Source: Bacteroidales bacterium (GTDB lineage: Bacteria > Bacteroidota > Bacteroidia > Bacteroidales > DTU049). Taken from it: a stretch of 64,000 bases of DNA. The translations under genes were made by a program, and so were the position numbers. Below the pieces are notes generated by a model that saw nothing but the letters and a program-made list of their open reading frames with translations, was not told where the DNA came from and ran no database searches. Below are positions 35,314 through 43,303 of this stretch, piece by piece. The stretch lies in contig JAOAAK010000029.1 of assembly GCA_026418905.1 (NCBI GenBank), forward strand, positions 62,001-126,000, read 5' to 3'. The first letter of the stretch is position 1. Each line of letters starts with the position of its first letter.

Positions 35314-35398
35314 GCGGATGTGGCGTAATTGGTAGCCGCGCCAGACTTAGGATCTGGTGCCGAAAGGCGTGTGGGTTCGAGTCCCTCCATCCGCACCA
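35314..35398 (+). tRNA. tRNA-Leu (TAG)
   Basis: Class II tRNA. Acceptor arms GCGGATG and CATCCGC pair, with discriminator A and encoded CCA (35396-35398). The anticodon stem CCAGA/TCTGG encloses CTTAGGA, giving anticodon TAG, which reads CTA. The variable arm is TGCCGAAAGGCGT and the T-arm GGTTCGAGTCC. Thirteen bases separate its CCA from the tig start. Confidence 0.95.
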
Positions 35399-35411
35399 TT
35401 AATTTATATCT

Positions 35412-36761
35412 ATGAAGTACGAACTTAAAACTGATCCAGAATTTTTGCACGTTGCCATCATGGATGTTACCGTAGAAGCCAATGATTATAGCGAAGAAGT
35501 TGAAAAACAACTTAAAAAATATAAGCAACAATATGTTCTACCTGGTTTCCGTCCAGGACATGTGCCTATGACCATCATCCGAAAAAGATTCTATTCATCA
35601 ACTGTTCTTTCTCAATCGACTCAACTGGTAGAGGATAAGATTTTTGATTTTATTAAAGAAAATAATATCCAATATTTTTATTATCCCATTCTAACACATG
35701 TGCCTTCGCTAGAATCGATCAGCTCTGAAAAAGAATCTCCTGTTCTTACATTTACTTTTAAAATCCCTTTAATTCCTGCAGAGAATTTACCACTTAACGA
35801 AATCGTTTTACCTGAATACTACCATATCCTCGTTACCGAAGAAAACATTAACGAAGAAGTAGTGAGATGGCAAAAAGAATTTGGTAAGCTTATTACATCA
35901 AGACCCGTCCAAGAAGACAGCATAGTATTCATCCAAATCAAAGTACCAGAACATTTGCCTCTTGCTTCAAAACAAGCTTATCTGATGCCTCTTGTCAGTA
36001 AAGCTTCAGCTCCCCAACTCATACAACTACTGAAAGACAAAGAGAAGGGAACTACCGAAACCTTGAAAGTTAAGGAGATGTTCTCTAATCTACAGGAAGC
36101 TGAGCCTATACTACGTGTAAAAGAAAACGACCTTGCTCAGTTGTGGGAAGAACAGGTAGATTTGACCATCATGGAAACTTATGTCCAAGAACCTGCTCCT
36201 ATCAATGCCGATTTGTTCAATAAGGTATTCCCAAATGAAAATATTGAGACAGAAGAAGCTTTCAGAAATAGAATCTTATCATCTCTGAATTTTCATTATC
36301 AGAGAGAAGCCAATTATCATTTTGTCCAAACTCTTATTTCTACCATATTGCCAACATATCCCATCCATTATTCAGATGAAATTTACTACCATTTGTATGA
36401 AAGCATAACAAAAAAACAATCCAATGGAGAATTGAACGAAGAAATAAAGAAGGCTTTCAATAAAATCGTTATAGAAGAAAAATTAATAGCTGAACTTAAT
36501 TTGACCGTTGAAGACCATCACATCAAAGATTATATTGCTCGTTATTTTATGCTCAACAAAGAACAGGAGGACTTTGAGAGAAAAATACAAACGATCATGT
36601 ATAGCCTTCAGCAAGACAATAAAACGTATAAAAATTTGCTCGATGATGTCAAGCATGAACTATTGGTAAAGAAATTTATGGAAAAATACCCTGTTATTTC
36701 CAAGGAAATCAACATCAAGGAATTTCATCACATTTTACAATCCCAAAACCACAAATCATGA
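35412..36761 (+). CDS. tig: Trigger factor (ribosome-associated chaperone)
   Basis: 449 residues, normal for trigger factor. The N-terminal ribosome-binding signature is GFRPGHVPMTIIRKRF (about 45-60). The central region where the FKBP-type isomerase domain normally sits (about 155-260) is divergent and shows no clear active-site pattern. The C-terminal helical chaperone arms follow (NIETEEAFRNRIL to the end). It binds nascent chains at the ribosome exit tunnel. First gene of tig-clpP-clpX, overlapping clpP by 4 bases. No promoter lies between tRNA-Leu and tig, so they are probably one transcript. Confidence 0.93.
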   Translation: MKYELKTDPEFLHVAIMDVTVEANDYSEEVEKQLKKYKQQYVLPGFRPGHVPMTIIRKRFYSSTVLSQSTQLVEDKIFDFIKENNIQYFYYPILTHVPSLESISSEKESPVLTFTFKIPLIPAENLPLNEIVLPEYYHILVTEENINEEVVRWQKEFGKLITSRPVQEDSIVFIQIKVPEHLPLASKQAYLMPLVSKASAPQLIQLLKDKEKGTTETLKVKEMFSNLQEAEPILRVKENDLAQLWEEQVDLTIMETYVQEPAPINADLFNKVFPNENIETEEAFRNRILSSLNFHYQREANYHFVQTLISTILPTYPIHYSDEIYYHLYESITKKQSNGELNEEIKKAFNKIVIEEKLIAELNLTVEDHHIKDYIARYFMLNKEQEDFERKIQTIMYSLQQDNKTYKNLLDDVKHELLVKKFMEKYPVISKEINIKEFHHILQSQNHKS

Positions 36762-37438
36762 AAAGAGATGAATTTTATTCATTTGCCGTAAAACATAGAG
36801 GTATCAATTCACTAGTAATGGATGACTATATGCGAATCACGAGTGGCTATATAAGTCCTACTATCATTGAAGAACGTCAGCTCAATGTGGCAACCATGGA
36901 CGTCTTTTCCAGACTTATGATGGACAGAATCATATTTTTGGGAGTACCCATAGACGATTATGTTGCCAATATTGTTGAAGCTCAATTGCTGTTTTTGGAA
37001 TCTACTGATGCTGAAAAGGACATTTATCTCTATTTGAACACGCCAGGGGGTTCTGTTTACGCTGGTTTAGGGATATACGACACCATGCAATATGTAGCGC
37101 CCCGAATAGCTACCATATGCACCGGTATAGCTGCTTCCATGGGAGCTGTTCTTCTTTGTGCAGGAACGAAAGGTATGCGCTCAGCTCTTCCTCATAGTCG
37201 TATTATGATTCATCAGCCCATGGGAGGAGCTGAAGGGCAAGCCACGGATATCGAAATTGTAGCAAGAGAAATTAAAAAGCTTAAAGATGAATTGTATCAA
37301 ATCATCTCACTCCACACCGGTCAACCTTTTGAAAAAGTAGAAAAAGACGGTGATCGCGACTATTGGATGCGCGCTGACGAAGCTCTAGAATATGGTATGA
37401 TTGATGAAATACTCGTACGTGATAAAAACAAAAAATGA
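36758..37438 (+). CDS. clpP: ATP-dependent Clp protease proteolytic subunit
   Basis: 226 residues. The serine-protease triad is visible: Ser in [11 protein letters not shown], His in [19 protein letters not shown], and Asp in [23 protein letters not shown]. The [18 protein letters not shown] loop is typical. It forms the tetradecameric chamber that degrades proteins fed by ClpX. It starts within the tig stop codon (ATGA overlap) and overlaps clpX the same way, so the three proteins are translationally coupled. The N-terminal extension of ~30 residues before the conserved core is common in Bacteroidota. Confidence 0.97.
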   Translation: MKRDEFYSFAVKHRGINSLVMDDYMRITSGYISPTIIEERQLNVATMDVFSRLMMDRIIFLGVPIDDYVANIVEAQLLFLESTDAEKDIYLYLNTPGGSVYAGLGIYDTMQYVAPRIATICTGIAASMGAVLLCAGTKGMRSALPHSRIMIHQPMGGAEGQATDIEIVAREIKKLKDELYQIISLHTGQPFEKVEKDGDRDYWMRADEALEYGMIDEILVRDKNKK

Positions 37439-38655
37439 CAAGTAAATTAAATGTTTGCTCTTTTTGTGGAAGATCTGCTAAGGAAGTACAAGCATTGATT
37501 ACAGGTATCAATGTTGCTATCTGTAATCACTGTATTGAACAAGCTCACGATATTTTGCAACATGACCTTAAGCTTCAAAAGCCAAAGAAATTCAACTTAC
37601 AAGTTAAAATTCCAAAAGAAATTTATGAGTTTTTAAATCAGTATGTAGTAGGTCAAGAGTATGCCAAAAAAATTCTTTCAGTTGCTGTATACAACCATTA
37701 CAAAAGAATTTTAAATCCAAACCAAGACGTTGAAATTGAAAAAAGTAATATTGTACTCGTAGGTGAAACAGGTACTGGGAAAACTTTATTAGCACGGACT
37801 ATTGCAAAATTTCTTGACGTACCTTTTGCCATTGCTGATGCCACAGCACTCACTGAAGCAGGTTACGTAGGAGAAGATGTAGAAAATATTCTCACCCGAC
37901 TTCTTCAGGCCTCTAATTACGATGTAGAAGCAGCAGAAAAAGGTATTGTTTTTATTGATGAAATCGATAAAATTGCACGAAAAAGTGACAATCCTAGTAT
38001 TACTCGAGATGTAAGTGGCGAAGGTGTACAACAAGCATTGCTAAAAATGCTTGAAGGATCAATTGTGAACGTTCCTCCTCAGGGTGGCAGAAAGCATCCC
38101 GAACAGCACATGATTCAGGTTAATACACAAAACATACTTTTCATATGTGGTGGTGCTTTTGAAGGAATTGAAAAAATTATCGCACGTCGTTTACAGACTT
38201 CTACCATTGGCTTTAAGGGCGAAACCATCAACAAACCAATTAAACAACATCTCATTCAACACATCACTAGTGAAGACTTGCGAAAATTTGGTCTTATTCC
38301 AGAATTAGTTGGCCGGCTTCCTGTCATCGCCTACCTTGAGCCATTGAACAAAAAAACATTAAAGCGGATCCTTCTTGAACCTAAAAACGCACTTATAAAG
38401 CAATACAAAGCCCTTCTCAAGTTAGACAATATAGAACTTGAATTTGAACCAAAAGCCATTGATTGTATTGCAGAATATGCTCTTAGCAGCAAACTAGGGG
38501 CTCGTGGTCTTCGTTCGATTCTTGAGAAAGTCATGACAGACATTATGTTTGAATATCCATCCCAGCATAAAGAATATATTCTGATTACAGCTAAATATGT
38601 CAAAGAAAAAATTGAAGAAGTAAGTGAAACTAAAACCTTAACCAAAGCATCATGA
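37435..38655 (+). CDS. clpX: ATP-dependent Clp protease ATP-binding subunit ClpX
   Basis: 406 residues. The N-terminal zinc finger is [11 protein letters not shown] with ICNHCIEQ (four Cys). Walker A is GETGTGKT, the pore loop is GYVGEDVE, Walker B is [12 protein letters not shown], and sensor 2 is [11 protein letters not shown]. It unfolds tagged proteins and threads them into ClpP. Third gene of the tig-clpP-clpX unit. A DUF4294 gene follows after 16 bases and may be in the same transcript. Confidence 0.97.
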   Translation: MTSKLNVCSFCGRSAKEVQALITGINVAICNHCIEQAHDILQHDLKLQKPKKFNLQVKIPKEIYEFLNQYVVGQEYAKKILSVAVYNHYKRILNPNQDVEIEKSNIVLVGETGTGKTLLARTIAKFLDVPFAIADATALTEAGYVGEDVENILTRLLQASNYDVEAAEKGIVFIDEIDKIARKSDNPSITRDVSGEGVQQALLKMLEGSIVNVPPQGGRKHPEQHMIQVNTQNILFICGGAFEGIEKIIARRLQTSTIGFKGETINKPIKQHLIQHITSEDLRKFGLIPELVGRLPVIAYLEPLNKKTLKRILLEPKNALIKQYKALLKLDNIELEFEPKAIDCIAEYALSSKLGARGLRSILEKVMTDIMFEYPSQHKEYILITAKYVKEKIEEVSETKTLTKAS

Positions 38656-38671
38656 AAATGATATATACCTT

Positions 38672-39265
38672 ATGAATATTTACTTTCGCATATTATTTTT
38701 GAGTTTTTTATTATGTTTTATGTCGTTGCATGTTTATTCACAAGAACCCAAAGGCATTTTAACCAGAGCTATCATTTACGAAGGTGATACCATACCTCTT
38801 TTCTGGTTACCTACGGTAAAAATCTATGGAACTCGTATTTTTAAAAATAAAACAGAAGCTATTGAATATACCCGACTTGTGCGAAATGTGAAAAAAGTAT
38901 ACCCCCTTGCCAAACTTGTAGGAACCAAGGTCAACGAAATTAATGCCTATTTAAATACCATCCCCAACGAAAGAGTAAGAAAAAAAGAACTCAATCGACT
39001 TGAGAAAGAACTCAGAGATCAATATCAAGATCAGGTGATGGCTCTCACTTTTAGTCAAGGTAAAATTCTTATTAAACTCATATACAGAGAAACTTCTCGA
39101 ACAACTTATCATCTTATAGAAGATTACCGTGGCAGCATTGTAGCTTTTTTTTGGCAATCGTTCGCAAAACTTTTTGGCTATGATTTAAAAGTAACTTATG
39201 ATCCTAACGGTCGTGACCGTGAAATAGAAAACATTGTCATTCTCATTGAAGATGGAAAATTATAA
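38672..39265 (+). CDS. DUF4294 secreted protein
   Basis: 197 residues with a signal peptide (ILFLSFLLCFMSLHVYSQ). The body matches DUF4294 of Bacteroidota: AIIYEGDTIPLFWLPTVKIYG, YTRLVRNVKKVYPLAKLVGTKVNEIN and GKILIKLIYRETSRTTYHLIEDYRGSIVAFFWQS. Function unknown; probably periplasmic. It lies 16 bases after clpX, which hints at an envelope-stress or quality-control link, but this is inference only. Confidence 0.85.
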   Translation: MNIYFRILFLSFLLCFMSLHVYSQEPKGILTRAIIYEGDTIPLFWLPTVKIYGTRIFKNKTEAIEYTRLVRNVKKVYPLAKLVGTKVNEINAYLNTIPNERVRKKELNRLEKELRDQYQDQVMALTFSQGKILIKLIYRETSRTTYHLIEDYRGSIVAFFWQSFAKLFGYDLKVTYDPNGRDREIENIVILIEDGKL

Positions 39266-39311
39266 TATGAAAAAAAAAGACTTGACTTGAAAAGAAATTC
39301 ATTGCAAACCC

Positions 39312-39341
39312 TTTGTTTTTCAAAATAATATATTAATTTTG
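39312..39341 (+). promoter_or_regulatory. Promoter of rpsO (-33 TTTG, -7 TAATTTTG)
   Basis: TTTG at 39312-39315 and TAATTTTG at 39334-39341 have an 18-base spacer, the best two-box match in the window. The ATG is 20 bases downstream at 39361. Confidence 0.7.
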
Positions 39342-39360
39342 CAAACTCAAAAAAATAATT

Positions 39361-39630
39361 ATGAGCATTTCAAAAGAAGAAAAACAATTGCTGATTGAAC
39401 AGTTCGGAAAAAAACCTGGCGATTGTGGTTCACCAGAAGTTCAAATTGCCATTTTTACACAAAGAATCAAAGAACTCACTGAGCACCTGAAAAACAATAA
39501 AAAGGATTTTGTCACAGAAAGAAGCCTTTTAAAACTAGTAGGTAAAAGAAAAAGATTACTTCAGTATCTCAAGGACAAAGATATTGAAAGATATAGGGAT
39601 ATTGTTAAAAAATTGAACTTGCGTAAATAA
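39361..39630 (+). CDS. rpsO: 30S ribosomal protein S15
   Basis: 89 residues, the standard length. S15 signatures are [56 protein letters not shown] and [12 protein letters not shown]. It binds the 16S rRNA central domain during 30S assembly. It is followed by pnp after 36 bases, the same rpsO-pnp order as in many bacteria. Confidence 0.98.
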   Translation: MSISKEEKQLLIEQFGKKPGDCGSPEVQIAIFTQRIKELTEHLKNNKKDFVTERSLLKLVGKRKRLLQYLKDKDIERYRDIVKKLNLRK

Positions 39631-39666
39631 ATTTCTTTGCAGGTTCGGAAAAAGTAGCATGATCTT

Positions 39667-41793
39667 ATGGAAGGCATTCGCGAAGAGATTGAATGGTATG
39701 ATGGACGAAAAATCATTATAGAAACAGGCTTACTTGCCCGCCAAGCAGATGGTGCAGCAATGGTGAAAGTTGGTGACACGATGATATTTGCTACTGCTGT
39801 AGCTAAAGATGAACCTGTTGAAGGTGTTGACTTTATGCCTCTTACTGTTGAATACCAAGAAAAATATGCTTCAACAGGTCGTTTTCCTGGTGGCTTTATT
39901 AAAAGAGAAACCAAACCCAGCGAACATGAAATTCTAATTGCTCGACTTGTAGATAGGGCCCTACGTCCACTTTTTCCTGAAGATTTTAGAGCAGAAACTC
40001 AAGTGTTAATATATCTTGTATCGGCCGACAAGAACACACCCCCTGATGCATACGCAGCTCTTGCTGCCTCTACCGCTCTCATTGTTTCAGACATACCCTT
40101 TACCACTCCTATTTCTGAAGTGAGAGTAGCTAAAATTAATGAAAAATATGTAATCAATCCTTCTTTTAGTGAGCTAGAAAATGCTACTCTCGATATTATC
40201 GTAGGTGGAAACTACGACGATATTAACATGGTCGAAGGTGAAATGAAAGAAGTTAGTGAAGAAGAACTTCTTGAAGCTCTCAAAATTGCCCATCAAGCCA
40301 TCAAAATCCAAATAGAAGCCCAAAAGCGACTGGCTGAAAAAGTTGATAAAGCTAGAAATAAAAGAACTTATCACCATGTCGAACAAGATGAAGAGTTAAA
40401 AAAACAAATTGAAGATTATTGTTATCCCAAAATTTATACTATATCCAAACAGTTTATCTCTTCAAAAAAAGAAAGAAAAAAAGCATTTGCTGCTATTTTA
40501 GATGAATTTCTTCTATCAATCCCCGAAGAAATCAGAGAATCCAAAAAAAGCTTAGCTGCTCGATATTTTCATGACATTCAGCGAAAAGCTATGCGGGATC
40601 TAATCCTGAATGAAAAAGTTAGAATTGATGGAAGAAAGCTTGATGAAATCAGACCTATTTGGTGTGCAGTAGATTACTTGCCTTCAGCTCACGGAAGTTC
40701 TCTTTTTACACGAGGAGAAACCCAAAGCTTAACAACAGTAACTTTAGGAACTAAACTTGACGAACAAACTATAGACGGAGCCGTTATTGAAGGATCTAGT
40801 AAATTCATCTTACATTACAATTTTCCTCCATTTTCTACCGGTGAAGTTAAGCCCATCCGTGGAACTTCCAGACGTGAAATAGGTCATGGCAATTTAGCTC
40901 AGAGAGCTTTAAAAAATATGATCGTTTGGGACGATGATAATCCTTATACTATCAGGGTAGTTAGTGATATTCTTGAATCCAACGGTAGTTCATCCATGGC
41001 TACCGTATGTGCTGGCTCATTGGCTCTCATGGATGCTGGCGTAAAAATTAAAAAAGCTGTTGCCGGCATTGCGATGGGACTTATAATGGACAATGAAACA
41101 AATAGATACGCCATACTTAGCGACATTCTCGGGGACGAAGATCATTTAGGAGACATGGATTTTAAAGTAGCAGGTACTGTTGACGGCATTACCGCTTGTC
41201 AGATGGATATTAAGATCAAAGGATTATCTTATCAAATTCTTGCTGAAGCATTGCAACAAGCAAAAAAAGGCCGTCTTCATATCTTAAGCATAATGAACAA
41301 AGTCATTTCAGCTCCACGTGAAGATTATAAGCCTCATGCTCCTCGTGTTGTCCGCATCAAAATACCACGAGACATGATAGGTGCTGTAATCGGTCCGGGC
41401 GGTAAAATTATCCAAGATCTACAACGTGAAACCGAAACTACCATTGTTATCGAAGAACAAGGAGATTACGGGTTGGTTGAAATTTATGCAACCAACCGCG
41501 AAAATATGGAAAAAGCAAAGGATGAAATTCAACGCATTGCAGCTATTCCTGAAATAGGCAAGGTTTACGATGCTGTAGTAAAATCTATACAGCCATACGG
41601 AGTTTTCGTAGAAATTTTACCAGGAAAAGCTGGTTTGTTACACATTTCTGAATTTGATTGGAAAAAAGTCACTAATGTTCGAGACTACTTCAATGTAGGG
41701 GACAAAGTTAAAGTAAAACTCATTGACATTGAAGAAAAAACAGGAAAACTTAAACTCTCGAGAAAAGCCATTTTACCAAAAAATCAATCATAA
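39667..41793 (+). CDS. pnp: Polyribonucleotide nucleotidyltransferase (PNPase)
   Basis: 708 residues. Two RNase PH domains are present (first about 10-220, RFPGGFIKRETKPSEHEIL; second about 310-545, RDLILNEKVRIDGRKLDEIRPI, GSSLFTRGETQ, GEVKPIRGTSRREIGHGNLA, GDEDHLGDMDFKVAGT). A KH domain follows (IGAVIGPGGKIIQDL) and then an S1 domain (GKVYDAVVKSIQPYGVFVEILPGKAGLLHISE). It degrades RNA 3' to 5' using phosphate. It lies downstream of rpsO in the same orientation and probably the same transcript. Confidence 0.98.
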   Translation: MEGIREEIEWYDGRKIIIETGLLARQADGAAMVKVGDTMIFATAVAKDEPVEGVDFMPLTVEYQEKYASTGRFPGGFIKRETKPSEHEILIARLVDRALRPLFPEDFRAETQVLIYLVSADKNTPPDAYAALAASTALIVSDIPFTTPISEVRVAKINEKYVINPSFSELENATLDIIVGGNYDDINMVEGEMKEVSEEELLEALKIAHQAIKIQIEAQKRLAEKVDKARNKRTYHHVEQDEELKKQIEDYCYPKIYTISKQFISSKKERKKAFAAILDEFLLSIPEEIRESKKSLAARYFHDIQRKAMRDLILNEKVRIDGRKLDEIRPIWCAVDYLPSAHGSSLFTRGETQSLTTVTLGTKLDEQTIDGAVIEGSSKFILHYNFPPFSTGEVKPIRGTSRREIGHGNLAQRALKNMIVWDDDNPYTIRVVSDILESNGSSSMATVCAGSLALMDAGVKIKKAVAGIAMGLIMDNETNRYAILSDILGDEDHLGDMDFKVAGTVDGITACQMDIKIKGLSYQILAEALQQAKKGRLHILSIMNKVISAPREDYKPHAPRVVRIKIPRDMIGAVIGPGGKIIQDLQRETETTIVIEEQGDYGLVEIYATNRENMEKAKDEIQRIAAIPEIGKVYDAVVKSIQPYGVFVEILPGKAGLLHISEFDWKKVTNVRDYFNVGDKVKVKLIDIEEKTGKLKLSRKAILPKNQS

Positions 41794-41838
41794 TTTGCAA
41801 CATTTATTTATGGTTTAAGAGTATAAAGGGTAAAACAT

Positions 41839-42711
41839 ATGAGTATGAGACAACTAAAAATAAGTAAACAAGTTACTAATCGAGAAACCGCATCACTGGA
41901 TAAATATTTGCAAGAAATTGGTCGGGAAGAACTCATTACAGCCAACGATGAAGTCATTCTTGCACAACGGATACGTCAAGGTGACAGGCAAGCCTTAGAA
42001 AAATTGGTTCGTGCTAACTTGCGTTTTGTTGTATCTGTTGCCAAGCAATACCAAAACCAAGGGCTCAGTTTACCAGATTTAATCAATGAAGGGAATTTAG
42101 GACTCATTAAAGCTGCTGAGCGATTTGATGAAACTCGTGGATTCAAATTTATTTCATATGCTGTTTGGTGGATTCGACAATCTATTTTGCAAGCATTGGC
42201 AGAACAAAGTCGTATTGTACGCCTACCACTTAATAAAATCGGCACTATCAACAAAGTCAACAAAGCATACGCTCTTTTAGAACAGAAATATGAACGTGAA
42301 CCTTATGCTGAAGAGTTGTCCGAAGTACTAGATATGGCAGAACATGAAATCAAAGAAAGTCTTCGCCACACAGGACGTCATGTTTCCATGGATGCCCCAG
42401 TAACTACTGAAGAAGACACTAATCTTTACGACCTTTACATAAGTCCAGATGAAAATGATCGCCCTGATAAAAATCTTTACATCGAATCGTTACGCATAGA
42501 AATTCGTCGTGCAATGAGTACGTTAACTCACAGAGAACGTGAGGTATTAAAATATTATTACGGTTTGGATGGTGCTCCACAACTTACTATGGATGAAATT
42601 GGTAACAAGTTTGGTTTAACACGTGAACGGGTTCGCCAAATCAAGGAAAAAGCTATCCGTCGCTTAAAAAATGGCAATAAAAGCAAAAATCTGAAAACAT
42701 ATCTTGGATAA
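41839..42711 (+). CDS. rpoD: RNA polymerase primary sigma factor (RpoD/SigA, short Bacteroidota type)
   Basis: 290 residues. Region 1.1 is absent. Region 1.2 is [21 protein letters not shown], region 2 is [30 protein letters not shown] with [21 protein letters not shown], and region 4 is [17 protein letters not shown] with [19 protein letters not shown]. Bacteroidota use this short sigma with the unusual -33/-7 promoter TTTG/TAnnTTTG, which is the element seen repeatedly in this window. It lies 45 bases after pnp. Its 3' end overlaps the next gene by 8 bases. Confidence 0.96.
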   Translation: MSMRQLKISKQVTNRETASLDKYLQEIGREELITANDEVILAQRIRQGDRQALEKLVRANLRFVVSVAKQYQNQGLSLPDLINEGNLGLIKAAERFDETRGFKFISYAVWWIRQSILQALAEQSRIVRLPLNKIGTINKVNKAYALLEQKYEREPYAEELSEVLDMAEHEIKESLRHTGRHVSMDAPVTTEEDTNLYDLYISPDENDRPDKNLYIESLRIEIRRAMSTLTHREREVLKYYYGLDGAPQLTMDEIGNKFGLTRERVRQIKEKAIRRLKNGNKSKNLKTYLG

Positions 42712-43138
42712 TTTAACGCTTCCCTCATCCGTTGAAAGATTCATAAAAAAACACCATGTTTTAACTTTATCAACTTCATTAAACGAAGAACCATGGGTTG
42801 CTCATTGTTATTACGCTTTTGAACCAAAAAATATTTCCCTAATTATAGCAAGCGATTTAAACACTATTCATGGGCAACACATGTTGAAGAATCCTTCTGT
42901 TTCCGTGGGTATTGCCCTTGAAACCCGGATAATAAAAAAAATTCAAGGTGTGCAAATCAAAGCTTATGCTCATTTGCTTAAAAATGAAGAACTGACATAT
43001 GCTAAATTAATTTATTTCAAGCGTTTTCCAGAAGCTTTACTTTATCCCCCCTCTACTTTTTGGAGATTGGATATCATGAGCGTCAAAATGACAGATAATC
43101 GTTTTGGACTAGGAAATAAACTGATTTGGGAACGTTGA
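42704..43138 (+). CDS. Pyridoxamine 5'-phosphate oxidase-like flavin-binding protein (YhbP-like)
   Basis: 144 residues, starting at the TTG at 42704 inside the rpoD 3' end. No later Met fits, because the conserved [28 protein letters not shown] begins almost at once. This split-barrel pattern, with [21 protein letters not shown], resembles the YhbP/UPF0306 group of FMN-binding-barrel proteins. Cofactor and substrate are unknown. Translation is probably coupled to rpoD through the 8-base overlap. Confidence 0.75.
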   Translation: MDNLTLPSSVERFIKKHHVLTLSTSLNEEPWVAHCYYAFEPKNISLIIASDLNTIHGQHMLKNPSVSVGIALETRIIKKIQGVQIKAYAHLLKNEELTYAKLIYFKRFPEALLYPPSTFWRLDIMSVKMTDNRFGLGNKLIWER

Positions 43139-43303
43139 TCCATCTTTAACTAAAATCAATTAATAATTTTGTCGGTTTAAAAATACCTCCTTTTGTTAAA
43201 AATTTCTCCTCATATCATAAAAGATTTAAATTAACTTTGCCATCCCTTGCATGAGATGAAGATTTTTATAAAAAATTGTTTTTTATCAAAAAAATAATGT
43301 AAT
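43139..43303 (+). promoter_or_regulatory. nrdJ upstream region with two candidate -7 boxes
   Basis: TAATTTTG at 43164-43171 and TAACTTTG at 43232-43239 both match TAnnTTTG. The second leaves a leader of ~58 bases. I looked for a cobalamin riboswitch because nrdJ needs B12, but the leader is too short and I see no B12-box-like sequence. Confidence 0.5.

Noticed and set aside
35235-35531. Minus-strand frame containing MEGLEPTRLSAPDPKSGA
   Set aside because: A typical false translation of the antisense of a leucine tRNA; it spans tRNA-Leu and the ends of neighbouring genes.
43139-43303. Cobalamin riboswitch ahead of the B12-dependent nrdJ
   Set aside because: The leader after the nearer promoter box is only ~58 bases and I see no B12-box-like sequence or long paired structure.
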